Notes: a model not told the origin generated them from the letters alone. Positions 1 through 6,465 are shown, counted from the first letter of the stretch. The stretch: 11,803 nucleotides of DNA from RGIG3002 sp045546775 (GCA_045546775.1 JAZQDM010000073.1:1-11803), one strand, 5' to 3'. A program made the numbers and translations.

Positions 1-1
1 G

Positions 2-79
2 CTGTTAGAGGGATATTTGCAGGCTTATCCGGGTGATGAGGTTGCGCAGCGCGAAAATATATTTTTGCAAACAAGATAG
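2..79 (+). CDS. C-terminal end of an unidentified protein (5' partial)
   Basis: Reading frame 2 is open from the window edge to a TAG at 77-79 and gives 25 residues ending in ENIFLQTR. A strong terminator hairpin begins five bases after this stop, which is the main reason to believe this is the true 3' end of an upstream gene. The other two frames either stop early or run into the inverted-repeat element. The fragment is mixed hydrophilic/aromatic and has no motif I recognise, so no function is given. Confidence 0.6.
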   Translation: MLEGYLQAYPGDEVAQRENIFLQTR

Positions 80-83
80 GAAC

Positions 84-115
84 AAAAATCGTCATCTTCG
101 GATGGCGATTTTTTG
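84..115 (+). terminator. Rho-independent terminator of the upstream gene
   Basis: A 13-bp stem (84-96 with 101-113, one G-T wobble) is closed by a TTCG tetraloop at 97-100 and runs into a T tract ending at 114. It lies directly behind the stop codon at 77-79. The inverted-repeat element starts only a few bases further on. Confidence 0.85.
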
Positions 116-249
116 TATTCCCGTGCAGGACTTTCAAAGAAAATTTGAATATTTGTCCGAACAACTGCAAAAAAATAACTTCAAAGCTTCGTGCTTCAAA
201 TATAAGTTTTTCTAAGTGCTTTGAAGAAGTTTTCTATCAGGATGTAACC

Positions 250-282
250 GGCTTAGATTTGCCGTCCGTGGCAAACTAAGCC
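250..282. repeat. First central hairpin of the inverted-repeat element
   Basis: Bases 250-256 (GGCTTAG) pair with 276-282 and 258-263 (TTTGCC) pair with 270-275, leaving a single bulged A at 257 and a six-base loop GTCCGT at 264-269. No T tract follows, so it does not look like a terminator. Confidence 0.8.
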
Positions 283-283
283 T

Positions 284-306
284 TTCGCTGACATCGTGTC
301 AGCGAA
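284..306. repeat. Second central hairpin of the inverted-repeat element
   Basis: Bases 284-293 (TTCGCTGACA) are perfectly complementary to 297-306 around a three-base TCG centre. The hairpin begins one base after the first one ends, so the two would sit side by side at the tip of the long stem. No T tract follows on the + strand. Confidence 0.8.
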
Positions 307-519
307 TTACAAATTGACAACAAAGCACTAAGAAAAACAATATATTTTTCGCAAGTCGCTTTTTAGTTATTTTTTGTAGTTGTCCGGACAAAAGTTTCAA
401 AAGCTTTTTTGAAAGTCCTGCACGGGAATCAAGCAAAGTTTCTATATTTTAATTTACATAAATCTACAAAATTTGCTTGCATAATCGCAATAATTATGTA
501 TTATGTTAAGTAGAGAGGA

Positions 520-567
520 TAACAAGATATAGTATTTGGTGTTGACGGAAAACACAAGAAATGGTAG
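520..567 (+). promoter_or_regulatory. Paired NrdR-box-like operators upstream of nrdD
   Basis: Two 16-base sites, 520-535 and 552-567, match the NrdR box (acaCwAtATaTwGtgt, as I recall it) at about 12 and 11 positions. Their starts are 32 bp apart, about three helical turns, which is the spacing known for paired NrdR boxes. The second site lies between the -35 and -10 elements of the nrdD promoter and the first lies just upstream of the -35. This geometry fits repression of ribonucleotide reductase by NrdR with bound ATP/dATP. The site and spacing are seen; binding is inferred. Confidence 0.7.
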
Positions 568-570
568 AAT
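542..570 (+). promoter_or_regulatory. Sigma-A promoter of nrdD
   Basis: TTGACG at 542-547 and TAGAAT at 565-570 are separated by exactly 17 bp. Transcription would start near 577, giving an untranslated leader of about 70 bases before the ATG at 646. A weaker alternative lies upstream, TTGCAT at 477-482 with TATTAT at 499-504 (16-bp spacer). Confidence 0.7.
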
Positions 571-645
571 TTTAGTAAATTGGGCTATAAGTGGATGACA
601 GGAAGAAAAAAGAGTTTTTTAGTAGTTTTTTAGGGAGGGAACATC

Positions 646-3036
646 ATGTTTCAAGTAGTAAAGAGAGACGGGGAAATTGCAGATTTTACGTTGACAAAGA
701 TTAACGATGCAATTATGAAAGCGTTTAATGCGACGGACATGCAGTACAACAATGATATTATTGATTTGCTTGCTCTTCGTGTGACGGCTGATTTCCAGGA
801 TAAGGTAAAAGACGGCAATGTCCATGTGGAAGACATTCAGGACAGTGTGGAAAAGATTTTGGAACAGGCAGGCTATGCGGAAGCTGCAAAAGCGTTTATT
901 TTGTATCGTAAACAGCGTGAAAAAATGCGCGAGATGACTTCCACGATTCTTGACTACAAAGATGTAGTAAACAGCTACGTAAAGATTGAAGACTGGCGTG
1001 TGAAAGAAAATTCAACCGTGACCTATTCGGTCGGCGGATTAATTTTGAGCAACTCCGGTGCCGTGACAGCGAACTATTGGTTGTCTGAGATTTACGATGA
1101 AGAAATCGGCGCAGCACACCGCAATGCAGATATTCATATTCATGATTTGTCCATGTTGACCGGTTATTGTGCAGGATGGTCCTTGAAACAGTTGATTCAG
1201 GAAGGACTTGGCGGTATTACAGGTAAAATTACATCTGCACCGGCAAGACATTTATCGGTTCTTTGTAACCAGATGGTAAACTTTCTTGGAATTATGCAGA
1301 ATGAATGGGCAGGTGCGCAGGCGTTTTCGTCTTTTGACACCTATTTGGCACCATTTGTAAAAGTAGATAATCTTTCTTACGCAGAAGTAAAGAAATGTAT
1401 TGAAGCATTTATTTACGGCGTAAATACACCGAGCCGCTGGGGAACACAGGCACCGTTTTCTAATATTACTTTGGACTGGACGGTACCGGCTGACCTTGCA
1501 GAATTGCCTGCACTTGTTGGCGGTAAGGAGATGAATTTCAAATACAAAGACTGCAAAAAAGAAATGGATATGGTCAACAAAGCTTTCATTGAAACGATGA
1601 TTGAAGGCGATGCCAACGGTCGTGGATTCCAATATCCGATTCCGACTTATTCCATTACAAGTGATTTTGACTGGTCTGACAATGAAAATAACAGACTGTT
1701 GTTTGAAATGACTGCAAAATACGGAACACCTTATTTCTCCAACTATATTAATTCCGACATGGAACCCAGTGACGTGCGCAGTATGTGTTGCCGTTTACGT
1801 CTCGATTTAAGAGAGCTTCGTAAAAAAACAGGTGGTTTCTTTGGTTCCGGAGAAAGCACAGGAAGTGTTGGTGTTGTAACAATCAATATGCCTCGTATTG
1901 CTTATCTTTCCGCAAACAAAGATGATTTTTATCGTCGTCTCAACAAAATGATGGATATTGCGGCAAGAAGTTTAAAAATCAAACGTGGCGTTATTTCCAA
2001 GCTTTTGGAAGAAGGTTTGTACCCGTATACAAAGAGATATTTAGGTTCCTTCGATAATCATTTCTCTACCATCGGTTTGATTGGTATGAATGAGGTGGGA
2101 TTAAATGCAAATTGGCTTCGCGCGGATTTGACAGATAAGAAAACACAGGAATTTACAAAAGAAGTTTTGAATCATATGCGTAACCGCCTTTCTGATTATC
2201 AGGAAGAATACGGCGATTTGTACAATTTGGAGGCAACTCCGGCAGAAAGTACAACATATCGTCTTGCCAAACATGATAAGAAGAGATGGCCGGCGATTAA
2301 AACCGCAGGAAATCAGGGAGATACACCGTATTATACAAATTCCTCCCATCTTCCGGTGGATTTTACGACAGATATTTTTGATGCACTTGATATTCAAGAT
2401 GAGTTGCAGACATTATATACATCCGGTACGGTATTCCATGCATTTTTGGGTGAAAAATTGCCGGACTGGAAAGCGGCAGCCGATTTAGTCAGAACCATTG
2501 CGGAAAATTACAAATTGCCGTACTACACGATGTCTCCAACTTATGCGATTTGCAAGGAGCATGGCTATCTTGCAGGAGAACAGAAGAGTTGTCCGATTTG
2601 TGGAAGTAAAACGGAGATTTACAGTCGTATTACAGGCTACTATCGTCCGGTGCAAAACTGGAACGATGGTAAATTGCAAGAGTATGCAAACCGTACCGAA
2701 TACGATGTTGAGAATTCTGTGCTGAAACGTCCTACAACAAGCGTTGTGACATTATCCAATTATGCAGAAGATGTGACAGTGGAAGTAGAGAAACCGGAAG
2801 ATGTAAAATACCTGTTTGTAACGAAAACATGTCCGAATTGCAAAATTGCAAAACAGTATTTGGCAGATGAACAATATGTTGTGATTGATGCGGAAGAAAA
2901 CGCAGAATTGGTTTCCAGATATAAGATTATGCAAGCTCCGACTCTTGTTGTCGTGAACGATGATTCTTTCAAAAAATATGTAAATGCATCAAATATTAAA
3001 AAATATGTAGATGAAAAGGCATTACTTACTGTATAA
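646..3036 (+). CDS. nrdD: Anaerobic (class III) ribonucleoside-triphosphate reductase with fused C-terminal glutaredoxin-like domain
   Basis: Reduces ribonucleoside triphosphates to dNTPs without oxygen using a glycyl radical. Residues 1-95 form an ATP-cone allosteric domain (MFQVVKRDGE start). The catalytic barrel follows, with a conserved-looking Cys175 (GYCAGW) and Cys381-Cys382 (MCCRLRLD), one of which should carry the thiyl radical. A zinc ribbon is formed by Cys636, probably His639, and Cys649/Cys652 (CPIC). The glycyl radical site is RITGYYRPV, with Gly664. Residues about 717-796 add a compact redoxin domain with a CPNC active site at 729-732 and a cis-Pro-like APT at 764-766. The ATG at 646 follows a GGGAGGG ribosome binding site. 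No nrdG activase gene lies next to it. Family assignment is secure; the role of the fused redoxin as internal or docking reductant is inferred. Confidence 0.95.
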   Translation: MFQVVKRDGEIADFTLTKINDAIMKAFNATDMQYNNDIIDLLALRVTADFQDKVKDGNVHVEDIQDSVEKILEQAGYAEAAKAFILYRKQREKMREMTSTILDYKDVVNSYVKIEDWRVKENSTVTYSVGGLILSNSGAVTANYWLSEIYDEEIGAAHRNADIHIHDLSMLTGYCAGWSLKQLIQEGLGGITGKITSAPARHLSVLCNQMVNFLGIMQNEWAGAQAFSSFDTYLAPFVKVDNLSYAEVKKCIEAFIYGVNTPSRWGTQAPFSNITLDWTVPADLAELPALVGGKEMNFKYKDCKKEMDMVNKAFIETMIEGDANGRGFQYPIPTYSITSDFDWSDNENNRLLFEMTAKYGTPYFSNYINSDMEPSDVRSMCCRLRLDLRELRKKTGGFFGSGESTGSVGVVTINMPRIAYLSANKDDFYRRLNKMMDIAARSLKIKRGVISKLLEEGLYPYTKRYLGSFDNHFSTIGLIGMNEVGLNANWLRADLTDKKTQEFTKEVLNHMRNRLSDYQEEYGDLYNLEATPAESTTYRLAKHDKKRWPAIKTAGNQGDTPYYTNSSHLPVDFTTDIFDALDIQDELQTLYTSGTVFHAFLGEKLPDWKAAADLVRTIAENYKLPYYTMSPTYAICKEHGYLAGEQKSCPICGSKTEIYSRITGYYRPVQNWNDGKLQEYANRTEYDVENSVLKRPTTSVVTLSNYAEDVTVEVEKPEDVKYLFVTKTCPNCKIAKQYLADEQYVVIDAEENAELVSRYKIMQAPTLVVVNDDSFKKYVNASNIKKYVDEKALLTV

Positions 3037-3037
3037 T
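3032..3037 (+). promoter_or_regulatory. Possible -10 element for pyrF, overlapping the nrdD stop
   Basis: A perfect TATAAT spans the nrdD stop codon (TAA at 3034-3036). No good -35 is present 16-18 bp upstream, so this is only a candidate. If used, transcription would begin near 3044 and the leader would contain the hairpin at 3069-3101. Confidence 0.3.
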
Positions 3038-3068
3038 AGAAAACAGGTATGACAAAAAAATAAAAGGG

Positions 3069-3106
3069 AAAAGGTGTTGAACTTTTTGTGCAACACCTTT
3101 TCGTTG
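3069..3106 (+). terminator. Hairpin between nrdD and pyrF, terminator or leader attenuator
   Basis: An 11-bp perfect stem (AAAAGGTGTTG at 3069-3079 with 3091-3101) closes an 11-base loop. The T residues lie mostly within the 3' arm and the trailing tract (TTTTCGTT) is broken, so termination may be partial. It lies 33 bp after the nrdD stop and 31 bp before the pyrF ATG. Confidence 0.6.
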
Positions 3107-3132
3107 AGTTAATGAGGAAAGGAAACATAAAC

Positions 3133-4059
3133 ATGATTAATAAGTTAGTAGCGAACATTAAAAAGACAAATGCGCCAATCGTTGTAGGCTTGGATCCGAT
3201 GATGAAATTTGTTCCGGAGCACATTAAAAAGGCTGCTTTTGCAGAATTTGGTGAGACATTGGAAGGTGCAGGCGAAGCAATTTGGCAGTACAATAAAGCG
3301 ATTGTAGATGCAGTATATGACTTGATTCCGGCAGTAAAACCGCAGATTGCTATGTATGAGCAGTTTGGAATTCCGGGTCTTGTGGCATTCAAAAAAACAG
3401 TAGATTACTGCAAACAAAAAGGACTTGTTGTAATCGGTGATATCAAACGCGGTGATATCGGTTCTACATCCGAAGCATATGCAGTAGGTCATATGGGTAA
3501 AGTGCAGGTAGGAAATAACTTCTATCGTGGTTTTGATGAAGATTTTGTTACGGTCAATCCGTATCTTGGTTCCGATGGCGTAAAACCGTTTATTAACGTA
3601 GGTAAAGAAGAAAATACCGGTATTTTTGTGCTTGTAAAAACTTCCAATCCGAGTAGTGGTGAATTCCAGGACAGATTAATTGACGGCAAACCGCTTTATG
3701 AAATGGTAGGTGAACAGGTGGCAGCATGGGGTGAGGAACATATGGGTGATTCTTACAGCTATGTGGGCGCAGTTGTTGGAGCAACTTATCCGGAACAGGG
3801 TAAAGTGTTAAGAAAAATCATGCCGAAAACATATATTTTAGTACCTGGTTATGGTGCACAGGGTGGAAAAGGTGCAGATCTTGTACACTTCTTCAACGAA
3901 GACGGACTTGGTGCGATTGTCAATTCTTCTCGTGGAATTATCGCTGCATATCAGCAGGAAAAATACGCAAACTTTGGGGCTGAGAATTTTGCAGATGCAT
4001 CCAGAGCTGCGGTAGAAGACATGATTGCAGATATTAATGGAGCGCTTGCGGCTCGCTAG
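3133..4059 (+). CDS. pyrF: Orotidine 5'-phosphate decarboxylase
   Basis: Cytosolic enzyme that decarboxylates OMP to UMP, the last step of de novo UMP synthesis. The 308-residue length and the DIKRGDIG catalytic motif (Asp103, Lys105, Asp108) place it in the longer type 2 PyrF subfamily. Also visible are VGLDP at 18-22, AVKPQIAMYE near 67-76, and the phosphate-binding PGYGAQGG at 238-245. The ATG at 3133 is chosen because GAGGAAAGG lies about 10 bases upstream. The frame stays open to a GTG at 3088, but that codon sits inside the intergenic hairpin loop. The next gene begins 11 bp after the stop, so the two are probably cotranscribed. pyrE is about 3.5 kb downstream rather than adjacent. Confidence 0.95.
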   Translation: MINKLVANIKKTNAPIVVGLDPMMKFVPEHIKKAAFAEFGETLEGAGEAIWQYNKAIVDAVYDLIPAVKPQIAMYEQFGIPGLVAFKKTVDYCKQKGLVVIGDIKRGDIGSTSEAYAVGHMGKVQVGNNFYRGFDEDFVTVNPYLGSDGVKPFINVGKEENTGIFVLVKTSNPSSGEFQDRLIDGKPLYEMVGEQVAAWGEEHMGDSYSYVGAVVGATYPEQGKVLRKIMPKTYILVPGYGAQGGKGADLVHFFNEDGLGAIVNSSRGIIAAYQQEKYANFGAENFADASRAAVEDMIADINGALAAR

Positions 4060-4070
4060 TGGGAGGATTT

Positions 4071-4652
4071 ATGAGTAGGAGCAATGGTATCGTTGCGTAT
4101 GTGCCAAATATAATCACATCACTTCGCATGGTAGCTGCGTTTTGTATGGTTCCGGTGGAAGCATTGTCGAGAATGTTTTATGTGTTTCTCACATTCTGTG
4201 GCGTTAGTGATATTGTAGATGGTTTCATTGCAAGAAAATTTCATTTGACAAGTGATTTTGGGGCGAAATTGGACAGTGTGGCTGATTTGCTGTTCTGGGG
4301 TGTTGTTTTAGTAAAAGTACTCCCGGTTATGGCACCGGAGTTTACGATGGTAGAGTACGGAATGCTGGCGATTATTATGTTGTTGCGTTTGGCGACTTAT
4401 GTAATTGCTTACATCAAATTTAAGGCATTTCCGTCTTTGCATACGTATTTGAATAAACTTACTGCCGTCACATTATTTGTTGTAGTGTATTTCATGAGAC
4501 AAATTCCGATTCGCACAATTTGCCTTGTTGTATTTATTGTTTCTTTAGTTGCAGTTGTGGAAGAGTTGATTATACATATCTGTTCTAAAGAAAAAAAGGC
4601 TGATATACATAGTGTTTTTTGTATGAAGTCAAAAAAGAAAGAAACGGCATAA
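4071..4652 (+). CDS. CDP-alcohol phosphatidyltransferase family protein (PgsA-like)
   Basis: Integral membrane enzyme of 193 residues that should transfer a phosphatidyl group from CDP-diacylglycerol to an alcohol. The full family signature is present: Asp47, Asp50-Gly51, Ala54-Arg55, Gly64, Asp68 and Asp72, the residues that bind two metal ions and CDP. About five to six hydrophobic helices can be drawn, and a Lys-rich tail ends the protein. Glycerol-3-phosphate is a plausible acceptor (PgsA role), but the acceptor cannot be read from the motif. The ATG at 4071 is used because GGGAGGA lies just before it, although the gap to the ATG is short (about 4 bases). A GTG at 4059 in the same frame overlaps the pyrF stop and has no better site. 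A terminator follows. Confidence 0.85.
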   Translation: MSRSNGIVAYVPNIITSLRMVAAFCMVPVEALSRMFYVFLTFCGVSDIVDGFIARKFHLTSDFGAKLDSVADLLFWGVVLVKVLPVMAPEFTMVEYGMLAIIMLLRLATYVIAYIKFKAFPSLHTYLNKLTAVTLFVVVYFMRQIPIRTICLVVFIVSLVAVVEELIIHICSKEKKADIHSVFCMKSKKKETA

Positions 4653-4656
4653 AGTG

Positions 4657-4694
4657 CTCCGGTTTACAAACTTGTTTTGTGGACCGGAGTTTTT
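4657..4694 (+). terminator. Rho-independent terminator after the phosphatidyltransferase gene
   Basis: A 14-bp stem with two G-T pairs (4657-4670 with 4676-4689, outer arm CTCCGGT/ACCGGAG) has a five-base loop and is followed by TTTTT at 4690-4694. It starts five bases after the stop codon. The next gene begins 20 bp further on with its own ribosome binding site, so some readthrough or a nearby promoter is expected. Confidence 0.85.
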
Positions 4695-4713
4695 ACACAA
4701 TAGGAAGGTTATT

Positions 4714-5118
4714 ATGGAAAAAAAGAAAAGATTATTTTATGTGGTTGTCACAATAGCCTTGCTGGCAGTGGAAGTGTGTATTGCGCTTTTTGTGCATGAC
4801 AATTTTGTGAGACCGTATATCGGGGATGTGTTGGTTGTTGTAGTGATTTATACGTTTATCCGCATTTTTCTGCCGGAAAAAGTGAAGTTGCTGCCCCTTT
4901 ATATTTTTTTGTTTGCGGCCGGTGTAGAAGTATTGCAGTATTTCAAAATCGTACAATTGCTTGGATGGCAGGATAATCGTTTTTTGGCTGTGTTAGTCGG
5001 TTCTGTGTTTGATGTAAAAGATATAGTATGTTATGGCGTTGGGTGTTTGCTGCTTGGAATTTGGGAAATAAAGGAGGGTATACAAAATGAAAGAACAAAA
5101 GTTGAAACAAATGAGTGA
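4714..5118 (+). CDS. DUF2809-like small membrane protein
   Basis: A 134-residue protein of unknown function with four or so hydrophobic segments (about 8-27, 38-52, 59-77, 91-97 merging into 103-117). Resemblance to DUF2809 rests on the ordered motifs RPYIGD at 33-38, a GVEVLQ segment at 70-75 after a hydrophobic helix, and a glycine/FD segment leading to DVKDIVCYGVG at 100-110. The ATG at 4714 has AGGAAGG five bases upstream. Upstream codons in this frame belong to the terminator of the previous gene and are not used. Its 3' end overlaps the next gene by 32 bases, which implies translational coupling. Membrane location is inferred from hydrophobicity; no activity can be named. Confidence 0.75.
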   Translation: MEKKKRLFYVVVTIALLAVEVCIALFVHDNFVRPYIGDVLVVVVIYTFIRIFLPEKVKLLPLYIFLFAAGVEVLQYFKIVQLLGWQDNRFLAVLVGSVFDVKDIVCYGVGCLLLGIWEIKEGIQNERTKVETNE

Positions 5119-5887
5119 GGCAGAGGAAAATGGGGGAAAAGGAGGAGCATTTCTTAATTTTGTTTTGTTGAAAGAGGCAAAATGGGATAAAGCAAGGTTC
5201 CTGCAATACATGGAAGAAGAATGGAAAATAAAAAGTGATCCGGAAGCGGAAGAAGAGGAAAGAGAAGATTTGGCAGTCATTTCTTACAAGGGATATACGC
5301 TTGCGGTGATGCTAGTGGAAGCACCTGTACCGGATGGGGAAGCGGAGTATCATGCACAGAGCAATTATCGCTGGAGAAGTGCTGTAGAAGTGACGAAAAC
5401 ACATCAGGCTCATATTATGGTTGCAGTTATGGGCAAACCGGAGCAACCAAAGCCGGCAGGAGAATTGTTGGTAAAGGCTGTAGTGGCTTGCTGTCAGTCT
5501 GCAAATGTAGTTGGAATTTATGGTAGTGAAACTGTATTTGAACCGGCGTTTTACTTGCGGTTTGCAGACCTTTTGAAAGAAGGAATTTATCCGCTGTTTA
5601 ATCTTGTTTGGATAGGCATGTACAAAAGTGATAACGGTTTTTCAGGTTATACAAGTGGCCTTCGGGCGTTTGGAAAAGAGGAAATAGAAGTGATTGACAG
5701 CAAAGCAGAACCAAATAAATTGTGTGAATTTCTTTCCGATATTACCAATTACGTCATTGAGTACGATGCTTTGCTTTTGGATGGACAAACCATTGGTTTT
5801 TCAGAAGATGAAAAACTCCCGATTACGTTAAGTGAAGGGGTGGCAGTAGAGGGGGACTCTCTGAAAATCGGATTTTGTACAGAATAA
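5087..5887 (+). CDS. DUF4261-like protein of unknown function
   Basis: A soluble-looking protein of 266 residues. I recognise it as probably DUF4261: an N-terminal FVLL segment (residues 25-28) with a helix about 34-46, a hydrophobic strand at 71-79, a central helix 126-139 with VVACC, and a GIY strand after it. The acidic linker at 53-61 is low complexity. There is no signal peptide or membrane helix. The ATG at 5087 follows an excellent AAGGAGGG eight bases upstream; a later ATG at 5111 lacks one. The start lies inside the 3' end of the DUF2809-like gene, so the two are probably cotranslated. No biochemical role can be assigned. Coding is certain; the family name is recalled from pattern rather than search. 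Confidence 0.75.
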   Translation: MKEQKLKQMSEAEENGGKGGAFLNFVLLKEAKWDKARFLQYMEEEWKIKSDPEAEEEEREDLAVISYKGYTLAVMLVEAPVPDGEAEYHAQSNYRWRSAVEVTKTHQAHIMVAVMGKPEQPKPAGELLVKAVVACCQSANVVGIYGSETVFEPAFYLRFADLLKEGIYPLFNLVWIGMYKSDNGFSGYTSGLRAFGKEEIEVIDSKAEPNKLCEFLSDITNYVIEYDALLLDGQTIGFSEDEKLPITLSEGVAVEGDSLKIGFCTE

Positions 5888-5976
5888 AAAGAGTAATAAT
5901 TTTGTTGAAAAGTTATAAAATTCAGTTTTTTGCTAATTTAGTTAAAATTTTTCGTGCAATCTTTTCGTTTTTGGGG

Positions 5977-5982
5977 TAAAAT
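5977..5982 (+). promoter_or_regulatory. Possible -10 element for the SCP2-domain gene
   Basis: TAAAAT at 5977-5982 lies 17 bp after GTGCAA (5954-5959), a poor -35 match. The gap 5888-6045 is AT-rich, has no convincing terminator for the preceding gene, and contains a 12-bp inverted repeat (5960-5971 with 6023-6034). Low confidence. Confidence 0.3.
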
Positions 5983-6045
5983 AATGACACGGGTATTTTT
6001 TTAGAGGGTATCAGAGACGTATAAAACGAAAAGAGGGTCGGCAAT

Positions 6046-6417
6046 ATGAAGTATGAAGAATTAGTGGAGCGGGTCAGACAGTCAGTTCAAAAGGCAATCG
6101 TAAGTAAGGCAGTCGGACATATTGCGTATCAGTTTAATGTTGTTGGGGAAGCAGAAGGTGCGTTCTATTTAGAAATGTCAGAGGGGAAAGTTTCGGTGGA
6201 ACCATACGAATATTATGATAGAAATTTGATTGTGGAAACAACAGCGGACGTCATTGTACAAATGGTGGAAGGGAAGTTGAAACCAATGGAGGCATATGTA
6301 AACAACCAGCTTAAGGCGTATGGAGAAGTAGGGTTGTTGAAAGTGTTGCCATTTGGATGTGATGGTAAGTCAAGCGCAAAAAAAACGCAGGTTTCAACAA
6401 AATTTGATATTGATTAA
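6046..6417 (+). CDS. Small SCP2 sterol-binding-domain protein
   Basis: A stand-alone 123-residue protein. The pattern fits an SCP2-like lipid-binding fold: a strand-rich first half (AFYLEMSEGKVSVEP at 39-53), the ETTADVIVQMVEGKL helix region at 64-78, then the characteristic KPMEAYVNNQLKAYGE turn at 79-94 and a LLKVLPF end. Members bind hydrophobic ligands such as lipids or acyl chains; no catalytic residues are expected, and a bacterium of this type is not expected to make sterols. There is no signal peptide, so it is cytosolic. The ATG at 6046 has a moderate AAGAGGG site about eight bases upstream. A strong terminator follows, so it is probably the end of a short or monocistronic unit. Ligand unknown. 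Confidence 0.8.
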   Translation: MKYEELVERVRQSVQKAIVSKAVGHIAYQFNVVGEAEGAFYLEMSEGKVSVEPYEYYDRNLIVETTADVIVQMVEGKLKPMEAYVNNQLKAYGEVGLLKVLPFGCDGKSSAKKTQVSTKFDID

Positions 6418-6423
6418 AAATGG

Positions 6424-6465
6424 AAATGCCTGAAAGAAGCGGATGCAAAATTTCGGGCATTTTTT
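6424..6465 (+). terminator. Rho-independent terminator after the SCP2-domain gene
   Basis: A 12-bp stem (6424-6435 with 6451-6462, one G-T pair, core ATGCC/GGCAT) has a 15-base loop and continues into T residues to 6465. It starts seven bases after the stop codon. Confidence 0.85.

Larger units (their letters stand above)
117..429. repeat. 313-bp long-inverted-repeat element, MITE-like or structured non-coding element
   Basis: The first 22 bases (117-138, starting ATTCCCGTGC) are the exact reverse complement of the last 22 (408-429). Homology between the arms continues inward. A block around 152-180 matches the reverse complement of about 366-391, with few mismatches and one extra A. Bases 206-223 pair with 321-338 with one mismatch. 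The centre holds two adjacent hairpins, 250-282 and 284-306. The 60-codon ORF across its left part is not convincing, and there is no transposase. The element sits between the upstream terminator and the nrdD promoter. I see no clear target-site duplication in the flanks. A non-autonomous mobile element is the most likely reading; a large structured RNA is the alternative. Confidence 0.7.

Noticed and set aside
33..215. 60-codon ORF running from the upstream gene end into the inverted-repeat element
   Set aside because: It crosses a terminator hairpin and the left terminal repeat, has no ribosome binding site and no sensible composition.
117..429. Retron or CRISPR-like interpretation of the inverted-repeat element
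   Set aside because: No reverse transcriptase gene is nearby and there are no direct repeats with spacers; the architecture is inverted, not tandem.
3088..3132. N-terminal extension of PyrF from GTG 3088
   Set aside because: The codon lies in the intergenic hairpin loop and a good ribosome binding site precedes ATG 3133.
2760..3392. Long antisense ORF across the nrdD/pyrF junction
   Set aside because: It is the shadow of two well-supported genes on the other strand and has a hydrophobic, low-complexity translation.
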